This document shows positions 54,950 through 64,000 of a stretch of DNA of 64,000 bases, one piece after another. The stretch is from Archivesica marissinica. Its lineage: Eukaryota; Mollusca; Bivalvia; Venerida; Vesicomyidae. Position 1 is the first letter of the stretch. Every line of letters starts with the position of its first letter. Location of the stretch: contig CM026400.1 of NCBI GenBank assembly GCA_014843695.1, positions 47,308,221 to 47,372,220 of the forward strand, in the 5' to 3' direction. Made by a program: the position numbers and the translations under genes. The notes beneath the pieces are model-generated. The model searched no databases. It saw only the letters and a list, made by a program, of their open reading frames with translations, and had not been told where the DNA came from.

Positions 54950-55150
54950 AGTGACTATTATTCAATCTTCTTCAAACTTTGGTCACAATGTACATTGGCA
55001 TAATGTACAGACAGGTCAGGTTAAAACTGCTTTTGACCCATTTCTGCTCTCTAACCCGAGCGACTATTATTCAGTCTTCAAACTTGGTCACAATGTACAT
55101 TGGCATAATGTCTTAGTCAGCATGATCATCATTCAATGTTCACTCTCTTA
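54950..55150. repeat. Diverged 80-100-bp duplications around the SINE-C
   Basis: TCACAATGTACATTGGCATA and TTTTGACCCATTTCTGCTCT occur at about 54640, 54980 and 55090, showing old tandem copies into which the SINE-C inserted. Confidence 0.6.
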
Positions 55151-55189
55151 ACAGGATTCATCGTTATCTAATCATGTTTAAACTTGTAT

Positions 55190-55640
55190 TGAGTGGCCTC
55201 TGGAGTGGTTACGGTCCTTGACTTCAAATCACTTACCCCTCACTGTTGTGGGTTTGAATCCCACTGCGCGTGTCAAATTCTTTCAAGTTGCTATCTCCAG
55301 TTAGTTTGTACAAATTTATTTTTAGCTCTATTGCGAAACAAGTTCCTTCAACTTATATTAATCACTCTCGAGTCCTCATTCCTGATGGAATCCATCGCAA
55401 TGAAGGAGAGAGGAGGCATTGTGGAATTTAAATGCCTTTGCCTAAGAGCACAATCGTAATGGCTCCAGCGTGGCTATCTAGTTGGCTTGTGGGAGGTTCT
55501 GTGGTTCTACCTGTGTGCCTGTCGGTGCCTGAAATACTGCTTGGAGAGGCATTTGGGGTCTTTTCACCACCAATAATATCTGGAGAGGCGTCATATGACC
55601 CAAGCTGTTGGTGCGACGTTTAACCACAAAAACAAACGAA
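55190..55640 (+). mobile_element. SINE-F split by a reverse SINE-B
   Basis: GTGGCCTCTGGAGTGGTTAC, B box GTTTGAATCCCACTGC, then SINE-B (55306-55470), then GGCTTGTGGGAGGTTCTGTG and AGCTGTTGGTGCGACG. GCTATCTCCAGTTAG and GCTATCTAGTTGG flank the insert. Confidence 0.73.
55306..55470 (-). mobile_element. SINE-B, head-less, nested in SINE-F
   Basis: Reverse TACAAATTTATTTTTAGCTC, TGATGGAATCCATCGCAATG, CACAATCGTAATGGCTCCAG; stops before the tRNA-like head. Confidence 0.82.
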
Positions 55641-56064
55641 CATAATGTCTCGCTCGAGAACAACGATCAGCTGTATCATGGTCCTACACTTATTTTAGTA
55701 AGTTATGTCCCTTTAATTGTTACTATTTTTAACTATTTTATAATTGTGACGGTACCCACTCTCTGATTTAAATAATTATTATCCATTCTTCTTCAACCTT
55801 GCTCATAATATGTTTCATGACATTTTCAGCTGTGTTTCTTCAAATTTTCTTAGAAAAATATATTACCAGGCAATTTGGCTGCTCAAGGTCTATGGGAACT
55901 CTTTTACAATCTCTTCGTTAGCTTGGTGCCTGTGAAGCTGACGAATATTTATATGTGATTTCTGTAAATGTTAGCTTATGTTTTCTAACAACTGTATGTT
56001 AGCGTATATTTGTTATGATTTAGATTCGGCTCAAGGAGTATGACTTTCAGAGCAATCACACTTT

Positions 56065-56455
56065 AGCATAAATTTGAATGATCCAATTAGAAGAGTTGTT
56101 ACATTGGAATAATTTGAATGCTCCAATGAGAGAATCTGTTTTATTGGAATAATTTGAATGATCCAATGAGAGAATCTATTTTGTTGCAATAATTTGAATG
56201 CTCCAATGAGAGAATCTATTTTATTGCAATAATTTGAATGCTCCAATGAGAGAATCTGTTTTATTGGAATAATTTGAATGATCCAATGAGAGAATATATT
56301 TTGTTGCAATAATTTGAATGCTCCAATGAGAGAATCTATTTTATTGCAATAATTTGAATGATCCAATGAGAGAATCTATTTTATTGCAATAATTTGAATG
56401 ATCCAATGAGAGAAACTGTAACATTTCAGTAATTTGAATGATCCAATGATAATAA
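56065..56455. repeat. 40-bp minisatellite, about 10 copies
   Basis: Unit AATAATTTGAATGATCCAAT plus GAGAGAATCTATTTTATTGC, with GCTCC/GATCC and TTGG/TTGC variants in an alternating, higher-order pattern. Confidence 0.92.
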
Positions 56456-56462
56456 TTTCAAT

Positions 56463-56464
56463 GA

Positions 56465-56502
<38 letters not shown>
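56463..56502. repeat. CCAG tetranucleotide microsatellite
   Basis: About nine CCAG units. Confidence 0.93.
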
Positions 56503-56503
<1 letters not shown>

Positions 56504-56539
56504 ATGGATTGAAGAAAATTGGCTGCTTACCAAGTGGTT

Positions 56540-57022
56540 ACAGCGACATTACATCGCAAAAAGCAAATAAAATACATTGAACACTAACATTGAATCAATT
56601 TAACAGTGTTTTTGTGGTATACAAACTTTCAAACGTGAAAGTAGGATTTCATATTTACGGTGATCCAGGCTCCTGAATTGACGTTTGTTGTCATTGAAGT
56701 CAATACTAAACACACGATACTTTCGTTTAGAGATAATTTAATTAAGATTAGTCTATACAAATAAATATGCATACGGCACACATGTGAGATATCACGGTAA
56801 CTATGTAGCATAACTCGTGTTATTCAGGATAAACGCTTTGTGTTACGCATGAATGTCGACCCTATTTACATTATTTTGTTATGTCAAACTGCGTATATGA
56901 CGTTTGTTTATTTGTTGAAATACTCAGTTTTTGAGGCGAATATATGGAAAAAATATATACCATATAATAGCAAATTACATTCTGCAGACATTAGCGTTTT
57001 CACCGATGTAGTGTCGCTTTAA
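56540..57022 (+). mobile_element. MITE M2, complete
   Basis: Left CAGCGACATTACATCGCAAA, right CCGATGTAGTGTCGCTTTAA, 483 bp; the best full copy. No coding capacity. Confidence 0.78.
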
Positions 57023-57089
57023 ATGATGACCAAACTGGAAAAATGCTGCTTATTGATATTAATGGATAATTGCTTAAAAGATATGTGAA

Positions 57090-57340
57090 CATTAACCCAT
57101 TTCATTCTGGATACATATAATGGCTTTTGCAAACAACATAGATCCAGAGCAGCAGCAGCGTGACGCTGCATGCTGATCAGGATCTATGTTGTTTGCTACA
57201 TAGCCAAGTGTCTTAGCAAGATCATCTGAATAGCAAACAGCATAGAGCCTGATCAGACTGCACGTTCCGTGGCGGCTGATATGGCTCTATGTTCTTTGCA
57301 AATACCGTTTGAACGGTATCCAGAATGAAATGGGTTAATA
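57090..57340. mobile_element. MITE M7, complete
   Basis: Inverted ends TTAACCCATTTCATTCTGGA and ATCCAGAATGAAATGGGTTA. The interior is also largely inverted (CAAACAACATAGATCC / GGCTCTATGTTCTTTGC). Confidence 0.78.
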
Positions 57341-57344
57341 CCAG

Positions 57345-58015
57345 GTTGAAAGGACCTCATAAAATGTCCGTATATTTTTGTGAAATAAAATATAATTATA
57401 TATGTGGTCGTGTCTACATCTGAATTTTCGGCTTCAAAAGCGTTTTTCAAGGAAAACAAAAATCGTCCTTCCACCATAATTCATTTTCTTTAAGATTGTT
57501 AGCGAAAATTCGGATGTAGAGAGAACCACATAGATTACTAGTAGTTCCCTGCTAGGAACAATCTACATATAATTTATTGAAATAAAATCTTATTACAGCT
57601 TACGAGCAAAATCCCAAGAAAGATAGTATACCTAAGCAGTTTAGCTACGGAATATTTCTTGTTTTGTGTGGCGAGGCCGAGTGTTTGGCGTATATGAGAT
57701 GTATACAAACTATTTATTCTATTTTAATCCCACAAGAAAAGTGCTCATTGTCTTATTGTTGGTAGATTTCGCGAGTTTTAAATCATTTTAAAATGTGATA
57801 TATTTTTTCTTTCTCGTATGAGCTGTGTATCTGTGTTCATTCATATATGCTACATTTTCATCCTTTGTTGTTAATTGATCGTCACGTGTTTGTGCTACCT
57901 TATTTACATACACAGTGTGTAATACTCTCATGTTGGCCATTTACTCCGCATAGATGCAATGCCACCCCCCACCACTTTTATTGCTTCCCACAATATAGTC
58001 GCTGTTCCAGTTGTC
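57345..58015. other. No recognised feature
   Basis: AT-rich DNA with no supported gene or named repeat. Confidence 0.4.
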
Positions 58016-58020
58016 TATTC

Positions 58021-58270
58021 CCACAAAGGGGCCTCAAATTTCAAATCATTTGCCCACTGATCTACGTTCGAATGCCACTTTGGGGTGTCGAATCCTTTCA
58101 TGTGAGGAAGCTATCCAGTTGGCATGCGGTAGGTCGGTGGTTCTACCTGGGTGTCCGTACGTGCATTTAATACTGCTTGGCGGGGCATCCGGGGTCTTCC
58201 TCCACCAATACTAGCTGGAGAGTTGCCATATGACCTAAGCTGTTGATGCGACTTTTAACCCCAAAAGAAA
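58021..58270 (+). mobile_element. SINE-F, full length
   Basis: GGGGCCTCAAATTTCAAATC, B box ACGTTCGAATGCCAC, GGTCGGTGGTTCTACCTGGG, ATATGACCTAAGCTGTTGAT, CCCCAAAAG end. Confidence 0.75.
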
Positions 58271-58544
58271 CCTATATCTATTCCCATAGATATAGATTAT
58301 TGTGTACCGTAATTTGCTATGTATAACGCGCACCCACATTATGACATTTTTTTAGATTATTGTGTATGTGTACAATTTTCTTGATGCTTGCCAGCCGTAT
58401 GTAGATCAAAAAGAGTAATTGGCCTATTCTATTGTGGAGTAAACGGTTAATGTAAATGTTCGCGTACATGTGCTATATAAATATACATCTTCCAGTTATA
58501 TATGCTGCATATAGTGCATATTGTGTTTATATGCCCATTAGTGT

Positions 58545-58720
58545 GTGTTTGCATGCCGATTAGCGTGTGTATATAATCCGGTTATTGCGTGTTTACATGC
58601 CGATTAGCGTGTGTATATAATCCGGTTATTGCGTGTTTACATGCCGATTAGCGTGTGTATATAATCCGGTTATTGCGTGTTTACATGCCGGTTATTGCGT
58701 GTTTACATGCCAGTTATTAA
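58545..58720. repeat. 44-bp tandem repeat, about 3.5 copies
   Basis: Unit TTGCGTGTTTACATGCCGAT plus TAGCGTGTGTATATAATCCG plus GTTA. Confidence 0.88.
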
Positions 58721-58860
58721 CGTGTTTTTGTTCTATAATTTCATATATTTGTGATATCATGTTGTGCTACAATTTTTACCAATATTTTAATCATTGTTTC
58801 TATTTTCGAACATAGTCAACAATATTGGGACTTTCCTGATTGCCTTATTTTTACGATAAT

Positions 58861-59181
58861 TACCGAACATACTCGCCTATAAGACGATCTCGACTATAAC
58901 ATGACCCCATGGTATTTTGCATAGACCTGTGTATAGGACGGGATGAGAAAATTGAATCTACTAACTACTCAAACAAATTAATTTGATAGATCCTAAAATG
59001 CTATTTACAAGTTCAGTTTACAAACAGAGCTATGAAATCTATGCATTTGTCACCCTTTTGAGTTATTTCAATATATGGTAATACATTTTATTCTTTTATC
59101 ACTCGCTTATAAGACGAGAAGCCACTTTGAGGCCATCATCTTGTTATAAAAAGCCCGTCTTATAGGCAAGTATGTACGGTA
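58861..59181. mobile_element. MITE with TATAAGACG inverted ends
   Basis: Left TACCGAACATACTCGCCTAT plus AAGACG, right CGTCTTATAGGCAAGTATGT plus ACGGTA, about 26-bp inverted repeats with few mismatches, 321 bp in total. Inner GACGAGAAGCCAC and GACGGGATGAGA may be a second inverted pair. Confidence 0.74.
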
Positions 59182-59184
59182 ACT

Positions 59185-59670
59185 GGACACATTTTCCAGA
59201 ATTTTAATTCTTTCTGAAACTTGTTAGGGGAATTAAGTATTTCATCAGAATGTTTATTAACTATCATTATGTTGACCTTGTTTCAGAGAGTGTTTAGGAA
59301 GAAGGGCCATATCTAATGCCTCATTTGTATTGGCATGCGTTATATTCACATGAATTGTATTCACACTTTTATGTAAAAATGAAACCAGGAATTAAATATT
59401 TAAACCAAAGTTTTAGACATATTTTGGAATAAGTGTTTCAAGTCATTGTTTTTTACTAGTTATTTTTTTATATTGTGGAGATCTTAAAAAAAATGAATAT
59501 AAGCAATGGACTTACTGTAAGTATGTGCAGAAATGTGTAGTCGTGTTTTATATGTGTTGCTGCATCATTGAGGTGGGTATAGATGAATACACAATCAGGG
59601 CTCACTCTATATGTGTTGCTTCATCATTGAGGTGGTATAGATACACAATCAGGGCTCACTCTAGGTCAGA
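59185..59670. other. Mostly unassigned; short duplication near the end
   Basis: ATGTGTTGCTGCATCATTGA to ACAATCAGGGCTCACTCTA is duplicated at 59552-59665. Otherwise nothing is recognised. Confidence 0.5.
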
Positions 59671-59677
59671 ATGTTTG

Positions 59678-59806
59678 GGCTGTCCGATTAGCACAGTGGT
59701 TAGCTCGCTCGCTTCTCACCAATGCAACTTGGGTTCAATCCTCGGACCGGGAAGTATGCGAGATGGTACAGTGGTCGCCATATCGGATAGGTGGGTTTTC
59801 TCCGGG
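59678..59806 (+). mobile_element. SINE-C, 3'-truncated, fused to MITE M6
   Basis: Head GGCTGTCCGATTAGCACAGT to GGTGGGTTTTCTCCGGGT, then directly into M6 GGTTCCCGCTGTCTCGCC. The junction shares GGGTT. Confidence 0.8.
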
Positions 59807-60050
59807 TTCCCGCTGTCTCGCCAATTGTGACACAAAAAATCCTGGGCCTAAATTTTGTGACACGGCGAAAATATTTGGCGCAACATTTTTATTTTTTGTT
59901 GGCACGTGTCTTCAAATACATGGCTTAGAATATTTATCTGTAACTACATGGCTCTTAGTTGGCTCCAAGGTTTTCAAAAGGGCTCCAGTATTTTTTCAAT
60001 TGGCGATGGAAGTGGCGCAGATAAAAATTCAGACAGAGGGAACCCTGAAT
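59803..60050 (+). mobile_element. MITE M6
   Basis: GGTTCCCGCTGTCTCGCCAA to CAGACAGAGGGAACCCTG; the interior matches 45458-45711. Confidence 0.74.
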
Positions 60051-60054
60051 ATGC

Positions 60055-60738
60055 TAATTTTGTATGCAATGATTCGGTGTAGTTCTATTGTTCCCACTTA
60101 TATAAAATTAGGTAAAAACGGGTGTGGGAATAAGAGGATTTGTGTTGCAGTGTGTTTAAGTGTTTAAGATCAAATACAATCAAACGGACGGACAGACACC
60201 AGACACACAGCAACTATATATATACATACCATGAACCTGTAACCCCCAACAACAAGACTTTGTCCACCGCGTTTGTTGCGGACAAACTCAATTTGAACTT
60301 GTGCATTCGCCAAAAATTTGGAATGGCCATTTACCTATGAAGTGGGAATAAGAGTACTACTGGACAACAGCAAGTGGGAATAAAAGGATTAAACCTTAAT
60401 TGTTTCACTGAAAAGTAAATTTCATATATTAATTAACTTAATCTGACAAATCTGTACTTTGAAACTTTTCTGTATTTCATAATATGGTTTGTTAACACTC
60501 CTTTATCTTTCAAACATAATCTTCAGTTATCTGTTTTTATCAGCACTGTGTTGGTTATGTCATGTTGTGGCTCAAATATTCTTAACTAGATTTTAAGTGT
60601 AATTTAAAGCCACGTCATTTTATTAATGTAATTTTAATTTAATAGACATTTTAGCTACCCATGTCGGGGATATGGTCGACTCTTTGTCAACTTTTAACAC
60701 TTCATATCAGGTATTAAGACTGTTTATGGTGACAACAA
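60055..60738. other. No recognised feature
   Basis: AT-rich DNA; the GTGGGAATAA(A/G)AGGATT motif occurs twice (60124, 60373). No gene supported. Confidence 0.4.
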
Positions 60739-60740
60739 TG

Positions 60741-60955
60741 TGTGGCATCCGTGGTTCAGTGGTAGAGCGTCGGATTTGGAATCCATCGGTCCACGTTCGA
60801 TACTCGGTCAGGCCACGTATGTAGTGTCATTGAGCAAGGCACCTCACACACATTGCTTAGTACGGGTTAACCATTTAGTTCGGCTAAGCTTGCCCAGGAA
60901 AACATGTCTACGTCCACGTAATGGGTTTGACATTAATGGAACATACACCAATGAA
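60741..60955 (+). mobile_element. SINE-E copy 2
   Basis: Head GGCATCCGTGGTTCAGTGGT with AGAGCGTCGG, B box region CACGTTCGATACTCGG, body GTAGTGTCATTGAGCAAGGC; matches 27412-27634. Confidence 0.78.
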
Positions 60956-61189
60956 TTTTGTAGGAATTTCTATCTTGCGTGGGTGGGGGGGGGGTGTACA
61001 AATAATACCAGTTAGGGTGGGCTGATTGAGTAGACACAACAAACACTTCCCATCCTCAATCTGCTCCTTAGCCCCAGTCCATGGGTCCAGCTACCTCCAA
61101 TTTTGTTCTGGCGGCAATATCTAAAATGGAAAATGCAAGGTATAATAACGACCACATGTTTGGGAAGTCGGAGGAGTTGGGGGTCTGCA

Positions 61190-61858
61190 GTCCACATGTT
61201 GGTCGAGGAGTTCTGGGCCTGAAGGCCACATGTTGATCGAGGAGGTCTGGGCCTGAAGGTCACATGTTGGTCGAGGAGGTCTGGGCCTGAAGGTCACATG
61301 TTGGTCGAGGAGGTCTGGCCTGAAGGTCACATGTTGGTCGAGGAGGTCTGGCCTGAAGGTCACATGTTGGTCAACGAGGTCTGGGCCTGAAGGCCACATG
61401 TTGGTCGACTAGGTCTGGGCCTGAAGGTCACATGTTGGATGAGGAGGTCTGGGCCTGAAGGTCACATGTTGGTCAACGAGGTCTGGGCCTGAAGGCCACA
61501 TGTTGGATGAGGAGGTATGGGCCTGAAGGTCACATGTTAGATGAGGAGGTCTGGGCCTGAAGGCCACATGTTGGTCGAGGAGGTCTGGGCCTGAAGGCCA
61601 CATGTTGGTCGAGGAGGTCTGGGCCTGAAGCCCACATGTTGGTCGAGGAGGTCTGGGCCTGAAGGCCACATGTTGAATGAGGTGGTCTGGGCCTGAAGGC
61701 CACATGTTGAATGAAGTGGCCTGGGCCTGAAGGCCACATGTTGGATGAGGAGGTCTGAGCCTGAAGGCCACATGTTGAATGAGGAGGTCTGGGCCTGAAG
61801 GCCACATGTTGAATGAAGTGGCCTGGGCCTGAAGGCCACATATTGGATGAGAAAGTTG
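61190..61858. repeat. 34-bp minisatellite, about 19 copies
   Basis: Unit GGTCTGGGCCTGAAGGCCAC plus ATGTTGGTCGAGGA, with AAGGTCAC and TTGAATGA variants. The GGGCCTGAAGGCC core can fold on itself. Open frames in all minus frames are artefacts. Confidence 0.93.
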
Positions 61859-61919
61859 GGGGGCATTTAAGTGAGCAGGACACAAGGATATCGGGGTACT
61901 ATATTTGAATCCAGCGTAT

Positions 61920-62610
61920 CCATCGGTCCATATCTTCTGTGCAGAGCACAAGGTTCATCCACGTAGATTCTACGGCTCTATGCATATGCATCGTCTGTAT
62001 TGTTCGGTCCATATCTTACTGTGTAGAGCACATGTTTCATCCGCGTACATTCTACGGCTCTATGCATATCCATCATCTGTATTGTTCGGTCCATATCTTC
62101 TGTGCAGAGCACATGTTTCATCCGCGTAGATTCTATGCATATGCATTATCTGTTTTGTTCGGTCCATATCTTACTGTGCAGAGCACATGTTTCATCCGCG
62201 TAGATTCTATGCATATCCATCATCTGTTTTGTTTGGTCCATATCTTACTGTGCAGAGCACATGTTTCATCCGCGTAGATTCTATGCATTATCTGTTTTGT
62301 TCGGGTCCATATCTTCTGTGCAGACATGTGTAGAGCACATGTTTCATCCACGTAGATTCTACAGCTCTATGCATATGCATCATCTGTTTTGTTCGGTCCA
62401 TATCTTCTGTGTAGAGCACATGTTTCATCCACGTAGATTCTACAGCTCTATGCATATGCATCATCTGTATTGTTCGGTCCATATCTTACTGTGTAGAGCA
62501 CATGTTTCATCCGCGTAGATTCTACGGCTCTATGCATATGCATCATCTGTATTGTTCGGTCCATATCTTACTGTGTAGAGCACATGTTTCATCCACGTAG
62601 ATTCTAAGTA
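61920..62610. repeat. About 82-bp tandem repeat, eight copies
   Basis: Unit: CGGTCCATATCTTACTGTGT, AGAGCACATGTTTCATCCGC, GTAGATTCTACGGCTCTATG, CATATGCATCATCTGTATTG, TT. Some units are shortened to about 68 bp by loss of TACGGCTCTATGC. Confidence 0.92.
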
Positions 62611-62624
62611 AGCCCACTCTTGAT

Positions 62625-63150
62625 ATTAACCCATTTGATTCCGTTCAAATGGTATTTGCAAAGAACATAGAGTCAGATCAGACGCCACGGAATGTTCCGT
62701 CTGATCAGGCTATATGCTGTTTGCTATTTAGATGATCTTGCTAAGACACTTGGCTATGTAGCAAACAACGTAGATCCTGATCAGCACGTAGCATGATGCT
62801 GCGGCTGATCTGGATCGGTCCGCCTCCGTGGTCGTGTGGTTACGGTCGCTGACTTGTATACCACTGTAACCTATCATCACTGATGGTCACGGGTTCGAGC
62901 CCCGCTCAGCCCGTCTTTCATTTATATGAAAAATTTGGCAGTTTCTTACGGAGGTTGGTGCACCCAAGTACTGGTTAACCGCTGGAGCCTGCCCAGGACA
63001 GGTGTTGTTAGGTAAACTGCCCGCCGGCGATATAGCCCAAAAATGGTGCTGATGCGTGCGTAAAACCCGAAAAATATAACATAATAACTGATTTGGATCT
63101 ATGTTGTTTGCAAAAGACTTTAAATGTATCCAGAATGAAATGGGTTAACG
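62625..63150. mobile_element. MITE M7 split by SINE-D
   Basis: TTAACCCATTTGATTCCGTT opens the element and AATGTATCCAGAATGAAATG plus GGTTAA closes it. The SINE-D sits near the right side. Relative to 57090-57340 the copy is reversed. Confidence 0.75.
62817..63087 (+). mobile_element. SINE-D, full length, with 12-bp target duplication
   Basis: Head CCGCCTCCGTGGTCGTGTGG, B box GGGTTCGAGCCCCGC, body GCCCGCCGGCGATATAGCCC, A-rich tail. CTGATCTGGATC (62805-62816) and CTGATTTGGATC (63088-63099) flank it. Confidence 0.87.
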
Positions 63151-63371
63151 GCCAAAGACTGCTTCCATTATAACACAATATCAGGACATGTCAATTCTTC
63201 CATAAAATTTATCATCAATTGAATTTTATCTTTCTTACATCAAAGTGGCAGCTGGGTATATTCATCACTTTCCGTGATAGCTTTGGTTTCATCGTGGATT
63301 GTACGCTGAGCTATGTTCTGCACTAAGGACACGCTGCTTGCGCAGTTGGCTTGGCCTATGTTGTAAAGTAG

Positions 63372-63432
63372 TCCGCCTCCGTGGTCGAGTGGTTATGGTC
63401 GCTGACTTGTATACCACTGTAACCTATCATCA
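63372..63432 (+). mobile_element. SINE-D head only
   Basis: CCGCCTCCGTGGTCGAGTGG to CACTGTAACCTATCATCAC, then unrelated DNA. A 5' fragment without a 3' end is unusual for a SINE and points to a later deletion or to duplication of the neighbouring copy. Confidence 0.75.
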
Positions 63433-63483
63433 CATAATGTTGTAAAGTTGGTTTCATTTTAAAATTATAGCCACAATTAATTT

Positions 63484-63600
63484 AACCCTTTCAGCACTAC
63501 AGACCTCTAAATAGGCTTACACAAAAGTGTAGATCCAGATGAGCCGGCTCATGTCAAGCCGTCTCATCAGGATCTGCACATTTTGCCAGTAATATTACTA
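63484..63600. mobile_element. Repeat M8 copy 1
   Basis: TTTAACCCTTTCAGCACTAC, CTCTAAATAGGCTTACA, GTGTAGATCCAGATGAGCCG and CTCATCAGGATCTGCACATT. Partly inverted inside (GATCCAGATGAG / CTCATCAGGATC). Confidence 0.62.
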
Positions 63601-63684
63601 TTTTTTTTTAGACGAAATTACACATTTTGATACATGAACTGGTCCAAATGCAATTTTCTTATTAATTTTTTGGTCTAAAAAATA

Positions 63685-63824
63685 TCATGCCCCGAGGTTA
63701 TAAAACTTTCTCAGATCTCAAGCTCAAGTGATCTGATTGGTAGATTCTGAATGTGACTGTCAGCTGAACCAATCAGACGCTTCGAGTCTGAGTTTTGAGA
63801 TTGGAGACAAGTTTTATAACCTCC
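63685..63824. mobile_element. Foldback MITE M1
   Basis: CCCCGAGGTTATAAAACTTT to GACAAGTTTTATAACCTCCA, with the inverted ATTGGT..ACCAAT core. Confidence 0.78.
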
Positions 63825-63926
63825 AGTCCATGTCAGTTACTTGGTGTTGAATGGGTACCAGTCCATGTCAGTTACTTGGGGTTGAATGGGTACCAGTCCA
63901 TGTCAGTTACTTGGTGTTGAATGGGT
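63822..63926. repeat. 35-bp tandem repeat, three copies
   Basis: Unit CAGTCCATGTCAGTTACTTG plus GTGTTGAATGGGTAC. Confidence 0.9.
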
Positions 63927-63927
63927 T

Positions 63928-64000
63928 AACCCTTTCAACACCACAGACCTCTAAATAGGCTTACAAAAAGTGTAGATCCAGATGAGCCGGCTCGTGACGG
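63928..64000. mobile_element. Repeat M8 copy 2, cut by the window end
   Basis: TTAACCCTTTCAACACCACA, CTAAATAGGCTTACAAAAAG and GATCCAGATGAGCCGGCTCG repeat 63484 onward in the same orientation. Confidence 0.62.

Noticed and set aside
61121..62518. Repeated frames on both strands downstream of FTZ-F1
   Set aside because: Products of the 34-bp and 82-bp tandem arrays.

Overview
This window is animal nuclear DNA, most likely from a mollusc or another lophotrochozoan. The evidence is one intron-split nuclear receptor gene of the FTZ-F1/NR5A type, GT-AG introns, AT-rich intergenic DNA, non-LTR retrotransposon remnants, many tRNA-derived SINEs and many minisatellites. Nothing looks bacterial: there are no operons, rRNAs or CRISPR arrays. 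I cannot name the species.

The only host gene I can support lies on the + strand between about 37.5 and 51.9 kb. Seven exons (37628-37751, 44589-44714, 45787-45927, 46277-46989, 48752-48856, 50305-50458, 51620-51867) join in phase at GT-AG sites into a 536-codon reading frame. It has an unconserved N-terminus, a complete two-finger DNA-binding domain with an ESCKG P-box, an FTZ-F1 box, a low-complexity hinge and a ligand-binding domain ending in an AF-2 helix. A TATA-less promoter with NRF1-like and YY1-like motifs and a 14-residue upstream ORF precedes it. Intron 1 (6.8 kb) is filled with minisatellites and MITEs; the other introns carry SINEs.

The most notable object is a 9,723-bp DNA transposon at 16362-26084. 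It begins TGTCA, ends TGACA, is flanked on both sides by CCGG, has long composite inverted terminal arms, and encodes a Gypsy-integrase-like transposase (H2C2 finger, D-D35E core, GPY motif) fused to an OTU-type cysteine protease domain. This is the architecture of the Ginger1 superfamily. It sits in a minisatellite whose monomer contains CCGG: one diverged monomer lies on the left and about 30 on the right. A SINE with an 11-bp target duplication sits inside its intron.

The rest is repeats. Region by region: 0-16 kb holds SINEs, a 5'-truncated LINE (4880-5960), a 1.24-kb TG microsatellite (12021-13260) and foldback MITEs; 16.4-26.1 kb is the Ginger1 element; 26.1-27.05 kb is the CCGG minisatellite; 27-37 kb has SINEs, a 0.74-kb TTCG microsatellite, MITEs and two LINE reverse transcriptase fragments; 37.5-51.9 kb is the FTZ-F1 gene; 52-64 kb has nested MITEs and SINEs and at least seven tandem arrays. 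I use local labels: SINE-A to SINE-G for seven tRNA-headed families, and M1 to M9 for MITE-like families. Many copies are nested, so relative insertion ages can be read directly.
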